Positions 12,380-23,269 of a DNA stretch of 64,000 nucleotides are shown here, one piece after another. The stretch covers positions 137,361,191-137,425,190 of the forward strand of contig NC_081185.1 of assembly GCF_029867415.1 (NCBI RefSeq), in the 5' to 3' direction. The notes below the pieces were generated by a model that worked only from the letters and a program-made list of their open reading frames with translations, ran no database searches and was not told the DNA's origin. Positions within the stretch are counted from its first letter, which is position 1. Every line of letters begins with the position of its first letter. Source of the DNA: Vicia villosa (lineage: Eukaryota > Streptophyta > Magnoliopsida > Fabales > Fabaceae). A program made the translations under genes and the position numbers.

Positions 12380-13230
12380 TACATCATCCTGCGCCTCTCT
12401 GCTGCCTCTGGCCTCGCCTCCACGTCCCCCGCGCCGTCTGCTGGCTACTCTGCCTCTACCCTCGAGTGTCCCACATGTCCTGGAACGGTTTTAACAGTAC
12501 AAAAATGCCTCATATGCCACCCTAAGGATACCCTCCTCAAGACGCAGACCAGCAGACCCCTCAGGGAATAAACCATCGGTAATGCCTGCCCACGCCATGT
12601 CAGCTATCTCATGACACCGAGGAAGAACATTCTAAGTGTGGTCCATCTAAGCCTCATGAGCCTGTAGAATCTCCTCATGGGCTGGTTTGGGCGGTGATCC
12701 AGGTGCGGTGGGAAGCATGTATGGGTGCGACACTTTGTAGTACCAGGTGATGTACCCGTCGATGCAGCTCCAGTCCCTCTTTGATGTGGTCGCCCGAGCC
12801 TCGGCAGGAACCAAGTGGTGCTTCCAGTCAATAAAGACCTCATCTAGCTACCGACGGGTCACAGCGATAGGAGCGGAGTCAGAAGGGTGGCGAGGTATTG
12901 TCTGCTGGTAGCCGAACTGACGTAAGACGCACTCCGGAAGATAATAGACAATGATGGTCGAATTGGCATCCAATCATCCAGAATATAGTACGAAATGGAA
13001 CCGTCTCACGGTAATAAGCATAATAGTTACATTGGATGTCCTCAACAGCCACGCGGTCAAGACATTGCTTGTAAGGATCCGACACCTGGTTCCCTCTAAG
13101 GGGGGCATAGGCTCTGGCACGCGGCTTATCTTCAGTGTAATCCGGCACCTCTCCCCAGGTAGTCGGTATTAATGAGTCTTCTTGATGTACATATATTGTC
13201 ATTGCATAAGTTGTTGTAGCATGTCGGTCT
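12380..13230 (-). pseudogene. Plant mobile domain (MAIN-like / PMD) pseudogene
   Basis: Minus-strand frames read as a plant mobile domain protein, a family found in host MAIN/MAIL proteins and in Mutator-like transposons. The first frame (13202-12879) contains TTWGEVPDYTEDKPRARAYA and YKQCLDRVAVEDIQC. After a frameshift near 12935 it continues as VLRQFGYQQTIPRHPSDSAP, with a stop near 12852. It then reads DEVFIDWKHHLVPAEARATT and, near 12715, DGYITWYYKVSHPYMLP. The end is basic and Arg/Gly-rich. At least one frameshift and one stop make it non-functional. A transposon origin is likely, given the neighbouring mobile DNA. Confidence 0.8.
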
Positions 13231-13239
13231 TGTATGCAT

Positions 13240-14025
13240 TTTATAGCGATGTGGCTTTAATGGCAAAGGACGATGTGGCCTTAATGGCAAGTGACGATGT
13301 GGCCTAAATGGCAAATAGCAATGTGGCCTAAATGGAAAAAAGTGACGTGATATGGTACCACATGCATAGTGTTAGTGAAGTAGGTCTCATGGCATTTATG
13401 ATGTTGTCGGTGAATAAGATGTGAATTGTATGAATACTTGTTGTAAATATTGTGTATGTGATGTGTATTGTTGATCAGTGTTGATGCGCGAAAAATGAAT
13501 AATATGATTATGCATGTTATACTTTATCTACTTATTATCAAGCTTTCATTTATATTGTTATGATATCTCACCCCTTCTGTTTGAATGTTACCTTTACGTG
13601 AGTAATGTGCAGGTGATCCACAATAGATGAAGTTAGCCGTTATTTATTTCGAGTCGGCGTTTTGCTTTGATACGTAACACTGAGGATGAACGCTTGCTTG
13701 TTTTGCTTAGTTGTTATTTCTTTTTGTTTGAAGAATTGTGGGAGTGTGTAAACTTTCTTTTATTTGGTTAAATGTTGGTTATGATTAATTGAGATGTTAA
13801 ATAATGAACATGATTTCTTTTCTGTTGCGATAATAAAGAAATTGAAGTTTGAGGACTATGTTGAAAATGTTGTCGGTTCATCCGAAAGTGTGTTATGTAT
13901 CTATTTATTTACATCTGAGCAAATTTGTGATATGTTGGAAGATGTGACATCCTATTCTTGATGATTTAATTTAAAAATTTATTTACTCTGATTTTGTTAA
14001 ACTACTGATGGGGAAAATAGGGTGT
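13240..14025 (+). repeat. Probable LTR-retrotransposon LTR fragment with short tandem repeats
   Basis: About 3.5 imperfect units of 24 bp (GATGTGGCCTTAATGGCAA type) occupy 13248-13340. The remainder is non-coding and ends in GGGTGTTATAG, an LTR-like 3' end, directly before the MULE remnant. A matching second LTR or pol was not found, so this is a tentative call. Confidence 0.35.
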
Positions 14026-14028
14026 TAT

Positions 14029-14945
14029 AGTAAATATTGGGAATACTATGAAGATCATTGTTGGCAGACCAAATCCCTTCATTCAACCAAGGTTCGGGTC
14101 TTTTTATATTTGTTTTGATGGTTGTAAAAAAGGATTCATTAATGGTTGTAGACCCTTTATTGGAGTTGATGGATGCCATTTGAAAATTAAGGATTAAGGA
14201 GTGTGGTGAAGATGTGCTATAAGGAGATTGCCTGGTTTGTCTTATAGGTGCATAAAACGTGACAAGTTTGGTCACAATGCTCATTCATATAAAAGCACAA
14301 CACAAGGTCCAAATGGGCTGAAAAGAAATGTATAATAAGTGTATGTTAATTTATTGTGTATGTTGTATGTCAACATATGTATCTTAACTTATTATGCATG
14401 TCATGTAATCTCGTAGAAAAAGGTCAAGGCTATAACAGGCAATCCAACTAAAGTGGAATAAAAGTATATCAACCTTGTGAACACAACCAACCGAGGTATT
14501 TATGTGTTACCTTGTGTTTTGCCTGTGTTTTAAGTGATACCTTATTTTACGTGTTGCCTGGTTTTTAGATGGATGCAAATTAACCATGTGAAGGAACAAC
14601 ATAAACTGACTTCTTTGGTGACATTTCTGATGAGCTTATTTCAAGCATTCCTGAGATAAACACAACACATACTGGAATCCCACTTGTTGCAAATCAGCCA
14701 CCTACTGCAGAAGAGAAAGATGCCACAAAGGCAAAAAAATGGAAATCTAAACTCAATCAATAAGGAGGCAAACCAATAAGAAGGAGGTCAAGTGAGAGAA
14801 TCAAACTCATGTGGTTTCAAAAACCAATCACATGATATGGTTTAAACCCTGAATAACCTATGTATTTGACAGAAGAAGAGAGAAGTATTTTGACACAAGA
14901 AGGCATTGGATCTCAACATGCAAAGAAGAAAATTAAGAAGTAGTT
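14029..14945 (+). pseudogene. Mutator-like (MuDR) transposase remnant
   Basis: Plus-strand fragments of a MULE transposase. The DDE region is recognisable (about 14085-14185: ICFDGCKKGFINGCRPFIGV, then DGCHLK). Much of the middle is deleted, and a degenerate zinc knuckle follows (about 14235-14290: YRCIKRDKFGHNAHSYKS, expected Cys and His partly lost). A hydrophilic tail continues to a stop near 14943. Stops and frameshifts are frequent. No terminal inverted repeats were identified. Confidence 0.75.
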
Positions 14946-15169
14946 TTATGTCTTTATGGATGTATTTAAGTTATGACTTGGTTTTATGTCTGTTTTAACC
15001 TTTATGTATGACTTTATTGTTATTTCTTTTGTAATGGCTTCTGCCGTTTTGAATTTGGCTTCTATCCTTTTGTAATGACTTATGCTCTTTTGTAATGAAT
15101 TATGTTAGCATGTAATGACTTATGAAGTATTAATCTAGTTGCCTTTTTACCATTTTTATTAAATGACAG

Positions 15170-16843
15170 AAAAAGACAACTTCCATAAACTAACTCAACT
15201 AGAGCAATGTGGTTTACAACATCAGTTCATAATAGACATCAAACTTCCTATTTCATTACTGAAACAGTAAAATACATCACTGAGCCAAACATTAAACTTC
15301 ATATTGCATAAACTTGTATAATACTGCAAACATAAACCAAGACACCAAAATTTCCATCTTGAAATGGAAATTTTTTCCTCTTCATAACAACAATCTTCAA
15401 CTTGGTTTTTTCTAGCTTATTTGTTGTCATTTCTAACTTCACCATTGCCACAGTTTTTACAACAAGTTTCAATCTTTATGAATTCATTCATGGAGTGAGA
15501 AACTTCATCATCCCAAATAAATAGGTCACAACTATTCCCCATTTACATACACAAACAACATTAATGGCATAACCTTCAATAATCACAATGTGACAAATGT
15601 TTTTCGCAAAACTCATGGATTCAAGCACTTACCCCTACGTTATGACATTTTCAAAACATTCGATTACAGTTTTGAACAGTGTTCACACCACATCTTCATC
15701 GGACGATGGCATCCACACCTGGGTACTAGGGATGACAATGGGCAGGGTACTATAGTCATGTCCCCATACCCGCAGTTAATTTTTTTTGTACCCGAGCCCA
15801 TACCCGTGTGGCCACCAATGTTCATACCTGTACCCGTACCCTATGGGTACCTCAATACTCGTCCCTGTCCCTGTGCCCGTTTACCCGCGTTTGTGATAAA
15901 GTTAAATTGATTAATTATAAAAATATATAATTTTAAGTTTTTTTAACAATATTAAAAAAAATATATGCATGTTATTGTTGAGTTCAGAAATAAATAAACA
16001 CTTTTATTAAAATGTGTAATAGTTTAATAACGTTCTTGTGTAAAAACTTAGTATAGGTGGAGCTTGCTCTTTGAGGTAAGGGAAGCTATGGAACACGAGG
16101 ATGTTGTGATTGACTTAGGGGATTTAGAAGTAGTGTACTGTATACTTTGTTCCAAGAATGAGTGTCTTGCTTATCCCTTTGGCAGTAGGCCCTTTTATAG
16201 CCTTGATTTGGTCCTTAGAACCTCATTAAAGAGGTGTCTTTTGGACTTTCCATCGTTACAAACGTTATCCACGTCTTTATGATCAAGCCATGAATGACAT
16301 ATTTAAGTTTCAGTTATGGCCGAGTTGTATGTAACAGCTAAGCGTTACGCCCAAGCTGTGTTGCGACCCCTCATGTATCCTTGGTACGCGACCTTCACAT
16401 CTACCCCGCTTCATCTAGCCAACTGACTAGGGTACTCGCATACTGACCAAAGGATAGTCCTCGACTGGCTTTCGTAGATGTCTTTCCATCCAAGATTCAA
16501 TCTAGACCGCGTCCTCACAAGCATCCCGAGTATGGAACAAATAGCAATATTTTTTTTTAAATTGATAAACATGCGTTTTTATATAATAATATAAATGATA
16601 TTATATAAATATGTAGTGCGACTATGGGGCGGGGTGGGTAGTAAGATACTTGTGCCCGCACCCATACCCGCTTATTTTAATGGGTAATTACCCGTGCCCA
16701 TGCCCAATTTGCGGGTTTTTACCCTACTTGTTATGACCATTTTTTGTGGGTACTCATAGGGTATGGGCCAAATTGCCATCCCTACTGGGTACAATTGAAA
16801 TTTCAAATGAGTTATTGCTTCCAACACTGTTACTTCCAACCAT
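15170..16843 (-). pseudogene. GRF-type zinc-finger protein pseudogene split by a hAT element
   Basis: If the hAT element is ignored, the minus strand reads from an ATG at 16843 through VPRCGCHRPMKMW, the start of a GRF zinc finger. Frameshifted remains of the core follow, then CDLFIWDDEVSHSMNEFIKI (about 15535-15475), which is the conserved end of the finger. A Lys/Glu-rich stretch and a hydrophobic C-terminus complete it. The finger is cut by the insertion 15727-16784 and carries other frameshifts and stops, so it is dead. Small GRF proteins are often multicopy in plants and may travel with transposons. Confidence 0.65.
15727..16784. mobile_element. hAT-type non-autonomous element with 8-bp target duplication
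   Basis: The ends are TAGGGATGACAATGGG and the inverse TTGCCATCCCTA. The flanks carry an identical 8-bp duplication, CTGGGTAC (15719-15726 and 16785-16792), diagnostic of hAT transposition. Subterminal regions are full of TACCCGTGCCC-type repeats. The middle (about 16055-16550) has a different, less AT-rich composition and no subterminal motifs, so it may be captured foreign DNA. No transposase is present. Confidence 0.9.
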
Positions 16844-16849
16844 TTTTAG

Positions 16850-17700
16850 GTTTTAGAGTTTCTCGAATCTAACACGAAAGAAGGATAGATAGAAGAAGTA
16901 GCAGATAAAAGAATTTTTTTTATGGAAAAACGATAATGAATAGATAAAAGAAGAAGGTTCAGAGGGAACCCTAACATTAAACAAGGTCCAACGTGACAAA
17001 GAAAGCACAGTCAACAAAACCTAAGTGGCCACACAAGATAATTATAGAGAATCTTGAACCAAATTTTGCATCAAAGTGTTTTTTTAGGGAATATGAAAAT
17101 GTTGAGGGATCACAACAAATTTTTTTATTGGACATATAATTTTTTGGATGGAATTTAAACTATTTTTTTTGAAAAATGGATGGTAATTAAAATAAATAAT
17201 ATATTCGAATATACATATATGAATTAATCTTGAATGAATTTAGAGATGTATCTTCAAACTAATTTTTTTTATAAAAAATAATATATTAAAAGATATATCT
17301 CTAAATTCATTCAAAGATATTTTCAAATTTTTAGAGATGCTCTCTATTGTACAAGGGCGCAATATTTGCCTAAGGGTGGAATAATTGCCAAATAAAAAAT
17401 GTTTACTACAACAACATCTTGATTTGCAATAAAATTGAATGGTGATAATGAATAGCACTTGAGGTACTGAAGCAATATTTTGATTTATTGGTATCAAATT
17501 GACATTATATATTTTGTACTAATTGTTTATTTTATTTTTTATTTATAAATTATATTTATTTAAAAATGTTATATTTATTTTCTTTCTACAATTTCAATTT
17601 TTTTTACTTTTTAATTTCTCTCACAATCTTTTCTCTCTATTTTTTATTTTCAAAATTTATTTATTTTACTATTAATTTAAATAAATTAAATTATTATTTT
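16850..17700. other. Intergenic, with one hairpin
   Basis: AT-rich. The only structure seen is an inverted repeat at about 17231-17315, arms TTGAATGAATTTAGAGAT and its complement, a small foldback element or hairpin. Confidence 0.5.
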
Positions 17701-17708
17701 AAATTAAT

Positions 17709-18135
<427 letters not shown>

Positions 18136-18635
18136 AAAATGTGAGACTTTAAAATTGTACACTTAAAATTAAATGAATTGTGTTAACATGATATACAAGT
18201 TGTACAACTTATTTGTTTAGTTTTTTATATTTCAAAGTAGGTGGCAATCCTAAATTCTTTTTTAGTTTGTTCATCACAACTATTTTCAATTAAAAATATC
18301 ATCAAAGATTATGTCAAACTTATAATTATAATAATTTAATCTCCATAACTACACTAATTTATTTTTTTTTGGTTACAATTTTTTTTTTTATAAATTTTTT
18401 ATTAATGTCGATAACTAGTAACTACACTAAGTTATTATACATATTAATGTCGCAAACATTGTCAAATATATGTTTTTTCTTTTATATAAATTTTGGTTTT
18501 AATTCCCATTTAATAATAGGGAGAAATAAATTTAAATATTTATTAAAATTATTTAGCTCAACCATATACATTTAGATTTCCAACAATTTTAGACATATGA
18601 TTATAATTTTTAGGGTTAATAGGTATTTTTGTTGG

Positions 18636-18638
<3 letters not shown>
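18136..18638. other. AT-rich intergenic sequence
   Basis: No gene or repeat structure recognised. Confidence 0.5.

Positions 18639-18691
<53 letters not shown>
18639..18691. repeat. (TA)n microsatellite
   Basis: About 50 bp of TA repeats, with a second interrupted TA tract at 18730-18760. Confidence 0.97.
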
Positions 18692-18693
<2 letters not shown>

Positions 18694-19042
18694 TTGGTAT
18701 TATAATTATAATATAATTTAAATATTATAATATATATATATATAATATATAATATATATAATTGAATAGAAGCAAGCAACCAAGTGGTAGATGATATCCC
18801 TTGCAATCATTGTTCAACATTGGTGGGAGACAAAATTTTAAACTTTTATATTTAACCTTTTTATCATGAGGTGGCAAAACGGAAATAAGGTGATTAAAAA
18901 GGATAATTATAATTTTTTTAAAATATATTTACCATTTAAATTTTATTCTATAATTAAAAGATTTGCAAAGTAATCCACCATAAATAAATTGCAAAAAATT
19001 AGAATATGGTTCCTTGCAGTCAAGTGATTTGGTTTTTCTTAC

Positions 19043-19050
19043 TATATATA
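19043..19050 (+). promoter_or_regulatory. TATA box of ERD6-like gene 1
   Basis: TATATATA lies about 50 bp upstream of the first ATG and is followed by a CT/AG-rich leader. It fits a TATA box with a very short 5'UTR. Inferred from position only. Confidence 0.5.
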
Positions 19051-19099
19051 GAGAGAGTCACTATCATAGATTCATAGTTATCAGTCCCCCAAGGAACTA

Positions 19100-22000
19100 A
19101 TGATGATGGAAATCAAAGATGATGTTGAGGATGGTAAACACAAAGGAATTAGAGAACCATTGATAGGGGAAAACAACAACCAACTTCTCCATGAAACCAA
19201 AGATCATAATCATCATCCATGGATGCTTTACTTCATAACATTCATTGCAGTTTGTGGTTCTTTTGAATTTGGTGTTTGTGTAAGTCTTTACTTACTATAA
19301 AGTTGTTCCATAGATGAAAATCAGCAAAAATAAGCACTTTTCTTTGTACAAGATGTGCTTGCTAGTTTAGTTGACCAAGATTTTTATACAATAATTGTTG
19401 TTTTTGTTTTTGTTTTGTTTTTCAGGTTGGATATTCATCTCCAACTCAAGATGCTATCAGGAAGGATCTTAATCTGTCTCTGGCAGAGGTTAGCCAAAAA
19501 TGCTTGAAACTTAGATTTTTCTTCACTATCCTTAGATTAATGATAACATAGGAAAATGATTAACTATTTTAAATAAACATTGTCAAGTTTGCATAACTTC
19601 TACTCAGTGGATCTGATTCCTGTGGTAGATTTGATGTTGTTTTCTTTGCTTTCTCTGATTGAATGTATGCAGTACTCCTTGTTTGGCTCCATCTTGACAT
19701 TCGGTGCAATGATTGGCGCAATAACAAGTGGTCCTATTGCTGATTTTGTTGGACGAAAGAGGGTAATTTCCAGCAAAATGATGATGGTTGTTTTGGAATT
19801 AACTTCCAAATTTTATTATTTGGAGTATTCATAAAAAGTTGGTTTTGGAATATATATGTAGGCAATGAGAGTATCAAGTGCTTTCTGTATTGCAGGATGG
19901 CTTGTTATTTATTTTTCAAAGGTTCTTACTACAAAGCCTATGTGATTTTTTTGTCATAACTGTTCTCCAAGGATTAACTGAGTGGCTTTTCTCTTGTTCT
20001 CTTACATATATATTTAGGGTCCAGTTCCTTTGGATATTGGGAGACTAGCAACAGGATATGGAATGGGAGTCTTTTCATTTGTGGTTCGTTGTAGTTCTAC
20101 TAGTTCAATCAATTGATTCTCAAATTTTCATTTTTAAACAATTGCATATGTTCAACTTATTCAAGTGTGCCTTTATATTCAATGTGTTATTATATAAAGG
20201 TTCCTGTCTTCATAGCAGAAATTGCGCCAAAAGAACGCCGAGGAGTCTTGACTACCTTAAATCAGGCATAGTTTTACTACAAATTGTAACTCTAGTGTCA
20301 TGAAAACAACTTATATACAAGTAATTGCAATGAAGGTAGCACTGACATATAAGCTTGTTTTTCTTCTTTTGTAGTTCATGATTGTTATTGGGGGATCCGC
20401 GTCATTCATATTAGGAACAGTACTTTCATGGAGGGCTTTATCTATAATCGGTAAAAGTTTCTTTGAAATTTGAACTTAGATGATGGCTGGTACTAAATAA
20501 GTGTTTGCAATTGTAGGCCTTATTCCCACTGCTGTTTTACTTTTCGGTCTATTCTTCATTCCAGAGTCTCCTAGATGGTTGGTAAGTAATAAATTCTCGT
20601 ACCAAAATTCTCGTACCAACCAAGCAGTTAACTGATTAGGTGCTAAGTACCAACCAAATAATGACTTCAGGCAAGGAGAGGTCGCACGAAAGATTTTATG
20701 GCTACATTGCAAATACTTCGCGGTAAAGATGCTGATATATCTCAAGAAGCAGCAGAAATTCAGGTTACTATATGTTTGTGACTTTGCCATCATGTATAAT
20801 ACTAAAGAGTAAAGACGAAGCTTTCCAATATAACGCAATTAAGCTTATGTATATGTTACTGCCGCATAGGATTATATAACTAGTTTAGAGCTGCTTGCAA
20901 AACCGAAGATGCTGGATTTATTTGAAAGAAGATATTTGCGCTCACTCACGGTAGGTAACTATAACTCCACTATTGATATGAGTTCATTTTCTTTAAGGGT
21001 GTGTGTGGAAAATGATAGTTCAATTTCCACCTTGTCATGTTATTGTTGTATTAAGAAAAAAGTTAAGGATGTATTCATGACTAGATTGGAGTAGGGCTTA
21101 TGGTGTGCCAGCAATTTGGTGGAATCAATGGAGTTGGTTTTTATGCTAGCAGTGTTTTTGACCAAGCAGGTAGTTACTTCTCTAATTGCAAATCTTTATT
21201 CAAAGTCTGTCATTTGCATAGAAACGGTAGTTCCCAATGAAAATCATGTTTTAAAACTTAACTTCATGAAGAACTCAGATTTTTATTTTTGTTTTGGCGT
21301 ATTGTGTAATTTAATCCTGTTGTAGGATTTCCTTCCGCGACCGGTACTATACTTTTTGCTATCCTTCAGGTTCTTATTTCTAATTTATCCAATCATTCAT
21401 GAAAAATCTAATTTTTTTCACCCTTCAAATTCCAACCAACTCAACTATGTTTTTTAATTTCGCAGATTGTGGTCACAGGTGTTGGAGTAGCCCTCGTAGA
21501 CAAAGCAGGCAGGAAGCCTCTACTATTGGTAAATTCAAAACAACTTATCTTCAAACTTTACTTATATACTCTTCATGTATTGTATGATATTGTTATTGTT
21601 ATTTCTTTGTTTCAATTAGGTATCTGGATCAGGACTGGTTACAGGAAGTATATTTACCGCAGTTGCATTCTATCTAAAGGTACATCCCGACTAAAAATAT
21701 TACAGCTTCAAGTTTTTAATCCAGATATTTATGTAAAATTGATATAGGCTCATGATGTGTGTGCTGGAGCAGTTCCAGCTCTTGCCCTAGCCGGTTTACT
21801 GGTATGGCTGCTACGTTTTCTCTAGTGATGTTTTTTCTATGCATCTCAAAAATATGAACTCATTCTCCAAACGATATTTAATCTTTCTATGATATTAGGT
21901 CTACATAGGATCATTTGCAATAGGAATGGGAGCAGTTCCATGGGTTGTGATGTCTGAGGTACGTCCCGATCCCTTCGATTCGTCAGTTATAAAATATGTC

Positions 22001-22396
22001 TGGTATATCAGAATTAGTATGATTTTAATTGGCTAAAGGATGGCACAAATTTGACTGAATTATTACCTTTATCTTGTGTTGCAGATATTTCCTGTGAATA
22101 TTAAAGGACAGGCTGGAAGCATAGCCACATTGGTGAACTGGTTTGGTGCATGGCTATGCTCCTATACTTTCAACTTTCTCATGAGTTGGAGCTCCTATGG
22201 TAAATGCATTTTTTTCAGCTTTATTTCATTTCAAGAAAGCTACAGAACATGCATGTTTACTCTGTATTCATGATTTTTAGGTACCTTCATTCTTTATGCT
22301 GCAATCAATGCACTAGCTATATTGTTTATAGTTGTAGCAGTTCCAGAAACCAAAGGTAAAAGCCTTGAACAGTTACAGGCAGCCATTAACGCGTAG
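19100..22396 (+). CDS. Sugar transporter ERD6-like, copy 1 (18 exons)
   Basis: Major-facilitator monosaccharide transporter of the ERD6-like group, typically tonoplast sugar/H+ carriers (family knowledge). Exons: 19100-19279, 19426-19488, 19673-19762, 19862-19921, 20018-20083, 20200-20265, 20375-20450, 20517-20581, 20671-20763, 20870-20950, 21085-21169, 21326-21369, 21466-21528, 21620-21679, 21748-21801, 21899-21958, 22085-22199, 22281-22396; 478 aa, all in phase. The N-terminus (1-40) is hydrophilic with REPLIG. Sugar-porter motifs are present: GRKR (108-111), PESPRWL (216-222), QQFGGING (289-296), DKAGRKP (335-341), PWVVMSE (396-402), PETKG (462-466). The first three codons are all ATG, so the exact start is open. 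Intron 6 (20266-20374) begins with GC rather than GT, and intron 5 (20084-20199) is missing from copy 2. Confidence 0.93.
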
Positions 22397-23269
22397 GAAG
22401 TTTGCGATTCGTAGTGTTTGGCCGTAGAACATCAAAGGATACAAGTTGAAGATCAAATTGTTAGCATTATTTTTTGTCTGTTTGCTTCTATATTTGATAA
22501 TTGAATTCACTATTGTTTATAATTCACATTGCTTGTAATCCTTGCTTCAGTGCTTGCTTATATTGACTAGCTGATGTTCCATTCTTGTTAGATAATTTTG
22601 ATCACTGATCAAAAGCTTGCATTATCAACCATCACAATCTTTTAGTTGATGTCCTAAGACATTATTTTAAAAAAACAATTACTCTAATTAATTATATAAA
22701 AACATTGGTAAGTTGTAAATGATTTATTTTTCCATTTCATTAATTGAGAACTGAAACTAAGAAATATTTATATAAAAAAAATATAATTTTTTAAGTGAAG
22801 AGTTCAATTAAGTCCCTAATCCATGTATCACTTATTTTGGCAGCCATTAAATTAAAAAGACCTTAATGGCTGTGTTATTCTTTACCACACTAAATTTTTA
22901 GCCTTTTATCTCTGTACGTACCCACTTATTTCTCCCATAAAACAGATCTCACGTTTTATGTACCTCTCATGGTTGTATCCCTTTTTCTGTTCTAATTCCA
23001 TGCAAAGAAAAACTATATCAACATAAACAGATCAATAATTCCTCAAATCACTAACTTGTGTTATATAGTACCCTATAGAAATTAATAATTCAATCATTCT
23101 CCAAACAAACAATTATACAAAAACATATAAATCCGGAATAGAGGAAGAACCATGCCGGAATGAGAGCTTGCTGGTGTTTACAGCGGAGGAAATAAAAGTG
23201 GTTCATCAATGAACCATTTATTTGATATCTACATTTAAATTATTAGATTATTAAAGGATAGAAGTGAAG
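22397..23269. other. Spacer between the two transporter genes
   Basis: Contains the 3'UTR of copy 1 and presumably the promoter of copy 2. The copy 1 TATA/leader sequence is not repeated here, so the upstream regions have diverged or the duplication ended near the start codon. Nothing else recognised. Confidence 0.5.

Noticed and set aside
12323..12571. 82-aa plus-strand frame
   Set aside because: Antisense shadow of the Arg/Gly-rich end of the PMD pseudogene.
15590..15910. 106-aa open frame
   Set aside because: Spans the junction of a GRF pseudogene (other strand) and the hAT arm; Pro/Val content comes from TACCCG repeats.
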